Below, one piece after another: positions 54,050-63,537 of a stretch of DNA of 64,000 nt. The DNA comes from Calothrix sp. FI2-JRJ7 (GTDB taxonomy: Bacteria > Cyanobacteriota > Cyanobacteriia > Cyanobacteriales > Nostocaceae), in NCBI GenBank assembly GCA_019359675.1, contig JAHHGX010000069.1, positions 124,001 to 188,000 on the forward strand, read 5' to 3'. Each line of letters starts with the position of its first letter. Position 1 is the stretch's first letter. A program made the position numbers and the translations under genes. The notes under the pieces were generated by a model. The model saw only the letters and a program-made list of their open reading frames with translations. It was not told the DNA's origin and made no database searches.

Positions 54050-54458
54050 AATTATCTATATTAATCTTACATTTGTAAATTATATTACAAATCTAATTAT
54101 AGTTAAATCTTGAATGTTCTCTATTTATCTCTATTTTTTGCAGCCTAATAGCCCATTTCTGAAAAATGCAACAATACAAAAGTATAAAAAAATGCATGTA
54201 CTTAAAACTTAAAACTAAACTCAAGTCATATTGAGAATTTCTAATTTTAAAATGTCCGGAAAATAATCTTGATATAGGAAATTGTATCTAATGTATATAA
54301 AGGATGATTCACCTGCAAGATTGACGAATAACTGCCAAATTGCTAAAAATAGGTTGTTCACGCACTTAATTTATTAGGTTACATTTATAAGTACAGATAA
54401 ACCTATCATAAGTAGTTTTTTATATTACCAACTTTATATTATTAGAATCAGTATAAAA
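54050..54458. other. AT-rich intergenic region
   Basis: Divergent spacer between the pseudouridine synthase and PatA-like genes. A weak palindrome TTTGTAAATTATATTACAAA lies near 54073. No gene seen. Confidence 0.45.
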
Positions 54459-55424
54459 ATGCAAACACTTCCTATTGGTCGATACCGATTTTTTCAGCGT
54501 TTACAACCATTGCAAATTTTAAGCTCTTCTGTTAATGCACACGCAACTGGTTGTTTACAAGTTTTTAGTGCTTCTGCTTCCTGGCTTATATATTTAGAGA
54601 AGGGTAAGCTTGTATACGCTTGCTATGAGTCGGGAATGTTTGAGATACTATATAAAAAGTTGCAGCTACTTAGTAAAACTGTTCCAACACTTAATCGTGA
54701 AGTATATACTCGACTAAAGGCTATTTTTGAAACTAGTATTCAAAATCAAGCAATACCCAATTCAGATTACTTAGCGATATGCTGGTTGGTCGAGCAGAAA
54801 TATATTAACCTAACTCAAGCTGCAATGCTTATTGAGGAAGTAGCAGTCGAAGTTTTAGAATCATTCTTATTATTACAAGAAGGTTGTTATGAATTCGCAT
54901 CTAATAGCTTCATTGATAAAATGCCAAAATACTGCCGTTTAAATATTCTGTCACTCGTTGAAAAAATTTCTTCTCCAAATAAACAAAAACATCACACTAA
55001 AAATACGACTAATAAATATAATACATTTAAACCATCATCGAAAAAACTTCCGAAATTACAATACACAATTATGTGTATTGATGATAGCCCAAGTATGCTA
55101 AATGCTATTAAAACCTTTTTAGATGAAACTTTTTTTGATGTTGTGCAACTCAATGATTCTGTAAAGGCTTTGATGCAAACTATTCGCGTCAAACCTGATT
55201 TAATTTTACTCGATATTGGAATGCCAAATTTAAATGGTCATGAATTCTGTTCTTTATTAAGAAAGCACTCGTATTTTAAAAATACACCTGTAATTATGGT
55301 GACAGCAAGAACTAGTTTAGTCGATAAAGCTAAAGCTAAAATGGTCGGCGCCTCTGGGTATATAACTAAACCATTTACACAAGTTCAATTGATGAAGGTT
55401 ATTTTCCAACATTTAGAAGTTTAA
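54459..55424 (+). CDS. PatA-like response regulator (PATAN domain plus receiver)
   Basis: 321 residues. An N-terminal PATAN/DUF4388-like region (residues 1 to about 150: ILSSSVNAHATGCLQVFS, SWLIYLEKGKLVYACY) is followed by a Lys/Ser/Asn-rich linker and a receiver domain (about residues 203-321) with CIDDSPSML (acidic pocket), LILLDIGMPNLNGHEF (phospho-Asp) and VTARTSLVDKAKAKMVGASG, then KPF. No DNA-binding domain. PatA itself controls heterocyst position; other paralogues control motility, so the function here is open. Monocistronic, followed by a repeat block. Confidence 0.85.
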   Translation: MQTLPIGRYRFFQRLQPLQILSSSVNAHATGCLQVFSASASWLIYLEKGKLVYACYESGMFEILYKKLQLLSKTVPTLNREVYTRLKAIFETSIQNQAIPNSDYLAICWLVEQKYINLTQAAMLIEEVAVEVLESFLLLQEGCYEFASNSFIDKMPKYCRLNILSLVEKISSPNKQKHHTKNTTNKYNTFKPSSKKLPKLQYTIMCIDDSPSMLNAIKTFLDETFFDVVQLNDSVKALMQTIRVKPDLILLDIGMPNLNGHEFCSLLRKHSYFKNTPVIMVTARTSLVDKAKAKMVGASGYITKPFTQVQLMKVIFQHLEV

Positions 55425-55454
55425 ATGTAATTTTTTAATAGTAGTCGGTTAAAA

Positions 55455-55570
55455 TTTAAATCCCCCTTAGCCCCCTTAATAAGGGGGGAAAAAGAGAGTT
55501 TTAAGCCCCTTATTAAGGGGGAAAAAGAGAATTTAAAGCCCCCTTATTAAGGGGGGTTGGGGGGATTTAA
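55455..55570. repeat. CCCCCTTA/TAAGGGGG repeat, copy 3 (expanded)
   Basis: TTAAATCCCCCTTAGCCCCC starts the element and GGGGGGTTGGGGGGATTTAA ends it, with three internal units of CCCCTTATTAAGGGG type separated by AAAAAGAGA. Outer ends are complementary. An expanded version of the elements at 11812 and 40251. Confidence 0.85.
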
Positions 55571-55610
55571 TCACATAAAAAGTTTAATTAAGCAGTAACA
55601 ATCATTAGTC

Positions 55611-55669
55611 GGTGCGTGACGCTACAAGTCTTATAACTACGTTGAAATATTTTCGTAGCGTCACGCACC
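55611..55669. repeat. GGTGCGTGACGCTAC inverted-repeat element, copy 3
   Basis: GGTGCGTGACGCTAC pairs with GTAGCGTCACGCACC across 29 bases. Same arms as copy 1 plus one more base pair. Confidence 0.85.
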
Positions 55670-55715
55670 CTACGTTTGAAATGGTACTTACTTAAGCTAA
55701 AAAATATTATTTTAT

Positions 55716-55769
55716 GTTGGGTTGCGCCTTCGGCGTACTACGTAAACGCAAAGCCTCCACCCAACCTAC
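55716..55769. repeat. GTTGGGT...ACCCAAC repeat, copy 3
   Basis: GTTGGGTTGCGCCTTCGGCG, ACTACGTAAACGCAAAGCCT, CCACCCAACCTAC; nearly identical to copy 1 in its second half. Confidence 0.75.
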
Positions 55770-55804
55770 AAAAGAGGCGCCGAATTACAATTAAATAAGA
55801 AACC

Positions 55805-55832
55805 GTAGAGACGTGATTAATCACGTCTCTAC
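55805..55832. repeat. GTAGAGACG palindrome, copy 4
   Basis: Perfect 28-base palindrome with arms GTAGAGACGTGATT and AATCACGTCTCTAC, 18 bases after the fba stop; identical to the copy at 58337. Possible terminator for fba. Confidence 0.85.
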
Positions 55833-55850
55833 ATTTAATTTCCTATTTAA

Positions 55851-56930
55851 TTATACTGTTGCAGCAGCTTTGGTGAGTGCGGCAAGTTCGCCTTTAGCGT
55901 ACTTAGCAGCGAAGTCATCCAAGGACATTTGCTTAATTTTGCTTCCGTTACCAGCAGTACTAAACTGTTGATATCGGTCAGCACAGACTTTTTGCATGTA
56001 CTTGATAGAAGGTTTGAGGAAGTGACGGGGGTCAAATTCCTTAGTGTCTTTCGCTAAAGCTTCACGCACAGCAGCGGTGATAGCCAAACGGTTGTCGGTG
56101 TCGATGTTTACTTTACGTACACCGCACTTGATACCTTTTTGAATTTCTTCAACGGGTACACCGTAGGTTTCTGGAATAGCGCCACCGTATTGGTTAATTA
56201 ACGCAATTAAATCTTCTGGTACAGATGAAGAACCGTGCATTACCAAGTGGGTGTTGGGCAAACGACGGTGAATTTCTTCAATGCGGCTGATTGCCAAAAT
56301 TTCGCCAGTTGGTTTGCGGGTAAACTTGTAGGCGCCGTGGCTGGTACCAATAGCAACAGCTAAAGCATCTACTTGTGTTTGTTCAACGAATTGAACCGCT
56401 TCGTCTGGGTCGGTTAGAAGTTGGGAATGGTCGAGTTTACCTTCAAAACCATGTCCGTCTTCTGCTTCACCCATACCTGTTTCCAATGAACCCAAACAGC
56501 CAAGTTCACCTTCAACACTTACACCCAAAGAGTGAGCTACTTTCACTACTTCGCGAGTAACGTTAACGTTATACTCAAAGCTTGCGGGGGTTTTGGCATC
56601 AGCTTGTAATGAACCATCCATCATTACACTGGTAAAGCCATTTTTCATTGCTGAATAGCAAGTTGCTGGCTCGTTACCGTGGTCTTGGTGCATCGCAATA
56701 GGAAGATGAGGATAAGTTTCCACTGCTGCCAAAATTAAATGGCGAAGGAAATTCTCACCTGCGTACTTACGGGCGCCGCGTGATGCTTGTAATATTACGG
56801 GGCTATCTGTCTCATGGGCAGCCTGCACAATTGCTTGAATCTGCTCCAGGTTGTTAACGTTGAAAGCTGGAATGCCGTAACCGTTCTCAGCGGCGTGGTC
56901 CAACATGAGCCGCATTGGTACGAGCGCCAT
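55851..56930 (-). CDS. fba: fructose-bisphosphate aldolase, class II
   Basis: Zinc-dependent aldol reaction of glycolysis and the Calvin cycle (fructose-1,6- and sedoheptulose-1,7-bisphosphate). 359 residues, normal for the cyanobacterial Calvin subtype. Motifs: [40 protein letters not shown] (metal His, catalytic Asp), [18 protein letters not shown] (metal His) and [25 protein letters not shown] consensus AGGAGG lies 7 bases before the ATG, fitting high expression. Confidence 0.97.
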   Translation of the reverse strand: MALVPMRLMLDHAAENGYGIPAFNVNNLEQIQAIVQAAHETDSPVILQASRGARKYAGENFLRHLILAAVETYPHLPIAMHQDHGNEPATCYSAMKNGFTSVMMDGSLQADAKTPASFEYNVNVTREVVKVAHSLGVSVEGELGCLGSLETGMGEAEDGHGFEGKLDHSQLLTDPDEAVQFVEQTQVDALAVAIGTSHGAYKFTRKPTGEILAISRIEEIHRRLPNTHLVMHGSSSVPEDLIALINQYGGAIPETYGVPVEEIQKGIKCGVRKVNIDTDNRLAITAAVREALAKDTKEFDPRHFLKPSIKYMQKVCADRYQQFSTAGNGSKIKQMSLDDFAAKYAKGELAALTKAAATV

Positions 56931-57316
56931 AGATAGTCCTCCTGAATGTGTTGTCAGATAATCGGTTGAATGATGAGCGTATGTACTACGCTGAATCTTA
57001 ATCTTTTTTTCAACTTATAGGAAATTATAACTAGTGATTGGTGTTTATGTTTAAAAAGTTTAAGAGATTTAGTGTTCAGTGCTGAGTGCTGAGTGCTGAG
57101 TGCTGAGTGAATGGAGGATGATAATGAAGAATTATGAGTTGAAGAGAAAATTAAATCTGTAACTTATAGTTCAATAGTCTTATTCTATCTTGTGGAACAG
57201 TCTTGTGGAACAGGCATAGAAAGCCTGTTAATTAATTTAATTAAATTTATAGGGTAGGCAAGGATGCCTACCGCACAACAGTTTTTTCACTCACAAGAAT
57301 TTTTGAATGTTTAGTA
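56931..57316. other. intergenic region with STRR and hairpins
   Basis: Upstream of fba. Holds the heptamer array at 57078-57109, a 13-base direct repeat TCTTGTGGAACAG (57188-57213), then a stem AACAGGC...GCCTGTT (57209-57229) and another weak stem GGTAGGCA...TGCCTACC (57254-57274). No gene. Confidence 0.55.
57078..57109. repeat. short tandem repeat, AGTGCTG heptamer (STRR)
   Basis: Four complete AGTGCTG units and a fifth partial one in a row. Heptameric STRR arrays are a hallmark of heterocyst-type cyanobacterial genomes; copy number often differs between strains. Confidence 0.9.
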
Positions 57317-57388
57317 TGGGTAACCCGGGACTCGAACCCGGAACTAATCGGTTAAAAGCCGAGTACTCTACCATTGAGTTAGTCACCC
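57317..57388 (-). tRNA. trnK-UUU: tRNA-Lys (UUU)
   Basis: 72 bases, complete cloverleaf. Acceptor GGGTGAC pairs with GTTACCC (one G-T pair), discriminator A; anticodon loop CTTTTAA gives anticodon TTT; T-arm CCGGG-TTCGAGT-CCCGG. CCA not encoded. Confidence 0.95.
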
Positions 57389-57451
57389 GTGCCGCGTTTT
57401 TTTCGCTGGCTTATACACTCTAACACAAGGGTATATAGTTTTGTAAAGGGG

Positions 57452-58324
57452 TTAAGAGAAAAAATTTGCTGTGAGTTTGAAAAATGTTGAGTAACTGGCG
57501 CCTGGTTGGAGTACTGTAAGGTTTTCGCCTGTGTTAATGGCGTTTCTACCAGCGCTCCAAGGTTCGAGACAGTAGAAGTCTTTGCCTTTGAGTGTCCAAA
57601 ATACTAAAGTTGAAAATACGTTGTCGTAATCGAAGGTTAATTTGAGTTTACGGCTTAAGTCGGTAACGGTAGCTGTTTGACTGCTAAGTTGTTTGAAAGC
57701 TACATCGATTTCATCACGGTTAAAGTCAAAACTGCCGTTAAATGTGTGATTTTCTTTGGTTTTCTGGTCTTGGTACTCTCGCGATGGTATATCAAACTGA
57801 AGTTGATTTTTATCCTGCACGGAAAAGTAAGGATGAAAACCAAAGGAGAAAGGCATTGGTTGAGATGACTTGTTTGTATAATGCTGTCCAACATTCAGAC
57901 TGTTACCTTGAAGTTGATAGGTAAAAGTTATCTGAAAGTTGAAAGGATAAATTGCTTGTGTTTGCTCGTTGCTATGTAAAGTAGCTTGCAGCGACACTCC
58001 TTCATCTGAAACATAACCAAAAGATACCCAAGGTAAATCGCGTGCAAATCCATGCTGTTTAAGGGTATACTGTTTGCCCCCTGTGGTGTAAGTGTTTTCT
58101 GGCAAGTTACCGCAAATGGGAAATAAAATTGGATTACCTCCTCGAACACTCAACTCTGGGTTGACAAAGCGTTCTTCATCTAGGTAAAAAATTTCTTTTC
58201 CATCGAGGTGCCATTTAGTAATTATGCCACCACGTTCGGGTACAACTTCTAACTGGGAGTTAGTGCTTTCATCCGTGAGGATGTAGGTTTTATATTGATT
58301 CTGTTGAAGAGAAATTGAATACAT
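57452..58324 (-). CDS. aldose 1-epimerase family protein
   Basis: 290 residues. Galactose-mutarotase-like beta-sandwich: LEVVPERGGIITKWHLDGKE, SVRGGNPILFPICGNLPENT, KQHGFARDLPWVS (His as catalytic acid), FSFGFHPYF and a late CLEPWSAGRNAINTGE with the Glu base region. It may interconvert anomers of glucose or galactose, or act on hexose-6-phosphate; substrate not determinable. Monocistronic, located between tRNA-Lys and pdhA on the same strand. Confidence 0.88.
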   Translation of the reverse strand: MYSISLQQNQYKTYILTDESTNSQLEVVPERGGIITKWHLDGKEIFYLDEERFVNPELSVRGGNPILFPICGNLPENTYTTGGKQYTLKQHGFARDLPWVSFGYVSDEGVSLQATLHSNEQTQAIYPFNFQITFTYQLQGNSLNVGQHYTNKSSQPMPFSFGFHPYFSVQDKNQLQFDIPSREYQDQKTKENHTFNGSFDFNRDEIDVAFKQLSSQTATVTDLSRKLKLTFDYDNVFSTLVFWTLKGKDFYCLEPWSAGRNAINTGENLTVLQPGASYSTFFKLTANFFS

Positions 58325-58336
58325 ATGTTTAATACT

Positions 58337-58364
58337 GTAGAGACGTGATTAATCACGTCTCTAC
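58337..58364. repeat. GTAGAGACG palindrome, copy 5
   Basis: Perfect 28-base palindrome, arms GTAGAGACGTGATT and AATCACGTCTCTAC, between pdhA and the aldose epimerase gene. Identical to the copy at 55805. Confidence 0.85.
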
Positions 58365-58379
58365 GAATGCGTGTGTTGT

Positions 58380-59414
58380 TTACTCGTCTTCGGCGAAGAT
58401 AAAGCGGTATAACTCGTTTGGACTTGGTTCGGGACTGCTTTCGGCAAATTTGACGGCCTCTTCGACTTCTGTTTGTATTTTTTTGTCGATGGCTTTTAAT
58501 TCGTCGGCAGTTGCTAACTTTCTTTCAATCAATTCGCTGGCTAGCTTTTTGATTGGGTCGCGTGCGAACCAAAATTCTTTTTCTTCTTTGCTTCGCAGTT
58601 CGTCAGGGTCTGCTAACGAGTGTCCTCGGAAACGGTAGGTTAATGCTTCGATTAAAGTTGGTCCCTCTCCGGAGCGCGCACGTCGCACAGCTTCTTTTGC
58701 TGCTGAATACACTGCAAGAACGTCCATACCATCAACTTCAATACCCACCATGTTGAAGACGCTGGCTTTTTTATAGATTTCGGGGTCAGATGTTGCGCGT
58801 TCGTGCGCCATTCCTATTGCCCATTTATTATTTTCGACAACAAAGAGTATTGGCAATTTCCATAACGCTGCCATGTTGAGCGTCTCGAAAAATTGCCCGT
58901 TGTTGGCGGCGCCATCACCGAAGAAACAAGCTGTTACCTCCATTGGATTGGTATCACCTAACACTTCTTTGCGGTACTTGCTTTGAAATGCAGCACCCGC
59001 CGCTACAGGAATACCCTCAGCAACAAACGCATATCCACCGAGTAAGCGATGTTTCGCAGAAAACATGTGCATCGAACCACCGCGCCCTTTGCTACAACCT
59101 GTGGCTTTGCCAAATAGTTCTGCCATTACTTCGCGTGCTGGTACTCCAGCACTTAAAGCATGAACGTGGTCGCGGTATGTGCTGCTAACATAGTCTTCTC
59201 CCGGTTTCATGGCTTTGACAATACCACTGGAAACAGCTTCTTGACCGTTGTAAAGGTGGACAAAGCCAAACATTTTTCCTCGGTAGTACATTTCGGCGCA
59301 CTTATCTTCAAACATGCGCCCCAAAACCATGTCTTCGTAAAGCAGCAAGCCTTCTTGTTTCGTAATTTGTGCGGATGCCGCATCAAACGTTGGTAACGTG
59401 CGTTCTTGAACCAT
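58380..59414 (-). CDS. pdhA: pyruvate dehydrogenase E1 component, alpha subunit
   Basis: Thiamine-diphosphate-dependent decarboxylation of pyruvate, feeding acetyl-CoA. 344 residues. Motifs: [48 protein letters not shown], the TPP/Mg motif [20 protein letters not shown] ending near VVENN, and THE phospho-loop-like [19 protein letters not shown]. The beta subunit gene is not next to it, as is usual in cyanobacteria. Confidence 0.96.
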   Translation of the reverse strand: MVQERTLPTFDAASAQITKQEGLLLYEDMVLGRMFEDKCAEMYYRGKMFGFVHLYNGQEAVSSGIVKAMKPGEDYVSSTYRDHVHALSAGVPAREVMAELFGKATGCSKGRGGSMHMFSAKHRLLGGYAFVAEGIPVAAGAAFQSKYRKEVLGDTNPMEVTACFFGDGAANNGQFFETLNMAALWKLPILFVVENNKWAIGMAHERATSDPEIYKKASVFNMVGIEVDGMDVLAVYSAAKEAVRRARSGEGPTLIEALTYRFRGHSLADPDELRSKEEKEFWFARDPIKKLASELIERKLATADELKAIDKKIQTEVEEAVKFAESSPEPSPNELYRFIFAEDE

Positions 59415-60161
59415 TATCTTTTGAGTATCCCCGTAGTAACACTTAATGTCACCATTATTTATATGACGCTCATGTGCGCTTACCCGATTTATAGGCGACT
59501 TCCTTTAAATGCAGGCAAGAGCGCTACCCAAGAGCGTCCAATTGCTCTGACTCTACTACTCTCTAAACTTAGAAGCAGCAAATAAACTGTCAAAATCAAG
59601 ATTCGATAACTCGAAGCTCGTTCATTTGACTGTAAAGAAGCAACTTTATTTGATGTCATAGCCGGCTCGCTTTCGCTACCCTCGGCTATACACTAACAGT
59701 TAGAATAGCAAGATTCTGCATATTGATTAACAATTTTTAGCTTTCAGCACAGCGTTACTTATCAGCAATCTGCTTCTAGGTAATTGTAACAATAATATCG
59801 TTGTGGTAGAATTTTACTCGCTCTATAGTAGCGAACAACGGTTCACAACGATGTATAATTCGTTGCTAGCCTGAGAATGAATATAGCTACCTATTTGTAA
59901 TAGTTAGTTATTCAATATCCTGGTATTGTTATATACTTGTCGATTACTTAACTATTTTTGACTTATGTTCATTAGTTAAGTGTAGAGGTAAGGTGACTTA
60001 ATATATCGGCGCCGATTACATACTTTAAACAACAGTTAAGTTGTTGTGTTGTACACGGAACGCGCGTGTAAGTTCAACAAGGTATTATTATGGCACGGTT
60101 TGATAATGCCTGGAATGGTCTAGGTGAAACATCACATAATACGCTGTAGGGGAAGTAGGCT
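59415..60161. other. long divergent intergenic region between pdhA and ftn2
   Basis: About 750 bases. No gene or known RNA recognised. It must carry both promoters. Small inverted motifs such as GTTGTGG...CCGTTGTTCGCTACT near 59800-59840 are weak. It holds a GGCGCC at about 60009 and a CGCGCG at about 60061. Confidence 0.45.
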
Positions 60162-62390
60162 GTGCGAATTCCGCTCGATTACTACCGTATATTAGGATTA
60201 CCGTTGGCGGCAAGCTCGGAGCAATTGCGGCAAGCTTATAATGACCGTATTGTCCAGCTACCACGACGGGAATATTCAATCGCAGCAACTACATCGCGAA
60301 AACAATTAGTTGAAGAAGCTTACGTGGTTTTATCTAATCCTTTAGAGCGCAAAGAATACGACAGGGTGTATTTAGCGTCTGCATATACTCAAAACGGCAC
60401 CGATGTCGCTGTCGCTGTTGAGAACAGAGTTGCTCGACACTCGAATTCAAATTCTGATACTCAAAACCCAACTATAGATGTTAATGAAGACGAATTAGTC
60501 GGTGCCTTGCTGATTTTACAAGAGCTTGGAGAATACGAACAAGTCCTTAAACTTGGGCGCCCATACCTTGTTAACAGAAATAAAACAGATAATGAAAGTT
60601 TTGCCTCCGAACGTCCGGATGTAGTACTAACAGTAGCATTAGCCTGTTTAGAGTTAGGACGCGAACAATGGCAGCAAGGAAACTATGAAAACGCAGCAAT
60701 TTCTCTGGAGACAGGGGAAGAATTGCTAGGCAAAGAAGGAATGTTTCCTAACGTTCGAGTCGAAATTCAAGCTGATTTAAATAGATTGCGTCCATATCGC
60801 ATTCTCGAATTAGTTGCATTGCCACTTGACCATGCAGCAGAAAGGAAGCAAGGATTACAGCTATTACAGCAGGTTTTAGAAGAACGTGGTGGTATAGATG
60901 GATCGCTCAACGATGAGTCAGGATTAAACGTTGATGACTTTTTACGCTTTGTTCAGCAGTTACGGCATCATTTAACCGTAGCTGAACAGCATCATCTATT
61001 TGAATCAGAAAGTAAACGTCCTTCAGCAGTTGCCACATATTTAGCTGTTTATGCTTTAATCGCGCGTGGATTTACTCAACGTCAACCAGCATTAATTAGG
61101 CAAGCAAAGCAAATGCTGTTGCGTTTGGGTAAACGGCAAGATGTTCACCTTGAGCAATCGTTATGTGCGCTACTTTTGGGACAAACAGAAGAAGCTACTA
61201 AAGCATTAGAATTAAGTCAAGAATACGAAGCTTTGGCTTTTATTCGCGAACATTCTCAGTCTTCGCCAGATTTATTACCAGGACTGTGCTTATACGGTGA
61301 ACGTTGGTTACAAAATGAAGTATTTCCACATTTTCGTGATTTAGAAGACCAAGTAGCATCGCTCAAGGAATATTTTGCAGACCCTGACGTGCAAGCTTAT
61401 TTAGAAGTTTTACCCAGTGATGCAGAAAATGTTGATGCTGACTGGCGTACTTCTACACTCAAGTCTCCAAATGGCACATCAAACACTACATCAAGTAATT
61501 ATAATAATTCTACAGTTACGGCTCGACCTAATTATCGCAATAGGGTAACAGAAATTCCCAAGTCGGCGCCAGCGAATTACAACATATCAACCGATAACTA
61601 CGATACTAGATTTAATCACGAGGCGCCTGTTACTTCTAGACCACAACCGAACGGTCGTGTACCAAAAAATCACAATAGCCAAATTGCGACAAGCACAGTT
61701 AGGGCGCCAAAATCGAAAAGACGTAGACATCAACCATCTGGTAGTGTAAAGAATATTCCGAAACCGAACCAACGTGTAGCGCCAAGACGTAGACAATCTC
61801 GTAATAAAAGTGCGAGTTTGTTGCTAAAAGTATTAGCTTCGGTCGCAGGTGTATTATTATTTTGGCTGTTAATTAGTACAACATTTGGCTGGTTAAAAAA
61901 TATATTAATTCCAGGCCCAGCATTACAAGGGAAACAGCTTGCAATAGAAATAAATGAACCACCTGTAGCGATTCCTACACCAGGTAGTCAACCGCAGTAC
62001 CCAGAAGGAGATTTAACCAAAGAATCTGCAACACAAGTAGTTCAGAGTTGGTTATCAGCAAAGTCAACTTCATTAGGTTCCAAGCATGATATAGATAGTT
62101 TGAACCAAATACTAACAGGTTCAGCATTATCATACTGGAGAGGTATTGCTTTGCAAGTTAAATCAAGCAATAAGTATCGACAGTACGAACATACAGTATC
62201 AAACGTATCTGTTAAACCAGATGCTAATAATAAAAACCACGCAACGGTAGAAGCAACAGTAGTAGAAAGTACGACTTACTACGAAAACGGAGAAAAGAAG
62301 GAACCAGAAAAAGATAAAGTCAGAGTTAGATACGAAGTAGTGCGCGTAGAGAACGGATGGCGTATTCGTGATATCGCTTTGGTCAACTAA
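60162..62390 (+). CDS. ftn2: cell division protein Ftn2/ZipN (ARC6 homologue)
   Basis: Membrane anchor that ties FtsZ to the inner membrane in cyanobacteria; ARC6 in plastids. 742 residues, GTG start after AGGGGAAG. A J-domain-like start (DYYRILGLPLAASSEQLRQA, EEAYVVLSNPLERKEYDRVY) lacks the HPD motif, as in the family. A long helical middle region follows, then a Ser/Asn/Pro/Arg-rich linker (about 420-555), one membrane helix (SLLLKVLASVAGVLLFWLLI) and a C-terminal periplasmic IMS-type domain ending YEVVRVENGWRIRDIALVN. The linker is longer than in many homologues. Confidence 0.93.
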   Translation: MRIPLDYYRILGLPLAASSEQLRQAYNDRIVQLPRREYSIAATTSRKQLVEEAYVVLSNPLERKEYDRVYLASAYTQNGTDVAVAVENRVARHSNSNSDTQNPTIDVNEDELVGALLILQELGEYEQVLKLGRPYLVNRNKTDNESFASERPDVVLTVALACLELGREQWQQGNYENAAISLETGEELLGKEGMFPNVRVEIQADLNRLRPYRILELVALPLDHAAERKQGLQLLQQVLEERGGIDGSLNDESGLNVDDFLRFVQQLRHHLTVAEQHHLFESESKRPSAVATYLAVYALIARGFTQRQPALIRQAKQMLLRLGKRQDVHLEQSLCALLLGQTEEATKALELSQEYEALAFIREHSQSSPDLLPGLCLYGERWLQNEVFPHFRDLEDQVASLKEYFADPDVQAYLEVLPSDAENVDADWRTSTLKSPNGTSNTTSSNYNNSTVTARPNYRNRVTEIPKSAPANYNISTDNYDTRFNHEAPVTSRPQPNGRVPKNHNSQIATSTVRAPKSKRRRHQPSGSVKNIPKPNQRVAPRRRQSRNKSASLLLKVLASVAGVLLFWLLISTTFGWLKNILIPGPALQGKQLAIEINEPPVAIPTPGSQPQYPEGDLTKESATQVVQSWLSAKSTSLGSKHDIDSLNQILTGSALSYWRGIALQVKSSNKYRQYEHTVSNVSVKPDANNKNHATVEATVVESTTYYENGEKKEPEKDKVRVRYEVVRVENGWRIRDIALVN

Positions 62391-62490
62391 CTTTTACTTA
62401 ATTGAGGTAACTTGGTAATGGACTGCATTTACGTTGGGAAGAAAGTAAATTTTACGGTTCCCAACTAGCCATTACAATTAAATTACTTTA

Positions 62491-63468
62491 ATGACTGACA
62501 CTTTATTTCAAGCTTATACACCTTTAATTATCTGGATAGGGTTAGGGTTACTGGTATGTCCCTTACTACCTAAGTCTTTCTCAAAGATATTAGGTCGTGG
62601 TCTTTACTGGGTTGGAGTCCCTCTGGAACTTATTGCGTTGTCTCGTCAGGGTAACTCTGAGCAGTATCAAGCAATTAATACCTCCGTATTGGCGCCAGTA
62701 ATAACCGTTGGTACATTAATAATTGGTTTAGTGGTGACACTATCAGTTATATGGATATGGAAATTATTAGCCAACCAGCAAAAGTCTGAACACGGCTCAA
62801 AAATACAACCACTGAGTCGAGTCAGCGAGGGGAGTTTTCTTCTCGCTGCTATTTTAGGTAATACTGGTTTTGTTGGACTGGCAATTGCACCTTCGTTAGT
62901 TGATGCCAATGCATTAAATTTAGCAGTAATATTCAGTATTACCCACAATGTTATTGGTCCATTTGGTTTAGGAGTATGGATTGCTAGTTACTATAGCCAC
63001 ACTCAGCAACAAAATAACTTTTTAACGCAACTACGGGATATTTTAACAGTACCTCCGTTATGGGCATTTATATTTGGATACTTTACGCGCTCTTTAAACC
63101 TACCAGATGCTGTTGAAATAGGACTTCAACAATCAATTGGCATCGTTATTGCATGTGCTTTTTTACTCATTGGAATTAGACTCGCTCAACTACAAGGATG
63201 GAAAAGCCTTAAATTAGCCCTTATTCCGGCTACTTTGCGAGTTATTATAATACCTTTACTAGTTGGAATTTTTACTAAATTTGTACTTAAGCTGCCTGCT
63301 TCATCAAGCTTGGCAATGGTACTGATGTCGGGGATGCCATCAGCATTTCTAGGTTTAATTCTGGCAGAAGAATATAATTTAGACCGCGATTTAATTGCTA
63401 GCAGTATTCTTGTATCAACAATATTGTTGCTTTTTGTATTGCCCTTATGGATTTTTATATTTGGATAA
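62491..63468 (+). CDS. AEC family transporter (auxin efflux carrier-like)
   Basis: 325 residues with about nine to ten hydrophobic helices in two five-helix halves. Family points: FLLAAILGNTGFVGLAIAPS, ITHNVIGPFGLGVW, LTVPPLWAFIFGYFTRSL and LVLMSGMPSAFLGLILAEEY. Bacterial members move small organic anions such as malate; plants have PIN/PILS relatives. Substrate unknown. It stands 100 bases after ftn2. Confidence 0.85.
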   Translation: MTDTLFQAYTPLIIWIGLGLLVCPLLPKSFSKILGRGLYWVGVPLELIALSRQGNSEQYQAINTSVLAPVITVGTLIIGLVVTLSVIWIWKLLANQQKSEHGSKIQPLSRVSEGSFLLAAILGNTGFVGLAIAPSLVDANALNLAVIFSITHNVIGPFGLGVWIASYYSHTQQQNNFLTQLRDILTVPPLWAFIFGYFTRSLNLPDAVEIGLQQSIGIVIACAFLLIGIRLAQLQGWKSLKLALIPATLRVIIIPLLVGIFTKFVLKLPASSSLAMVLMSGMPSAFLGLILAEEYNLDRDLIASSILVSTILLLFVLPLWIFIFG

Positions 63469-63493
63469 GGTCTTGTGCAAGTGACGCAATTTG

Positions 63494-63523
63494 GTACTAC
63501 TGGTGTGCGTTAACCAGTAGTAC
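63494..63523. terminator. hairpin between convergent genes
   Basis: GTACTACTGGT pairs perfectly with ACCAGTAGTAC around an 8-base loop. It lies between the convergent AEC transporter and the last gene. No clear T-run on either strand. Confidence 0.65.
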
Positions 63524-63537
63524 TACCCACCCCACTA

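Larger units (their letters stand above)
55425..55850. other. repeat-dense intergenic block
   Basis: Four different dispersed repeat families lie side by side between the PatA-like and fba genes (55455-55570, 55611-55669, 55716-55769, 55805-55832). No gene. The region looks like a landing site for repeats. Confidence 0.7.
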
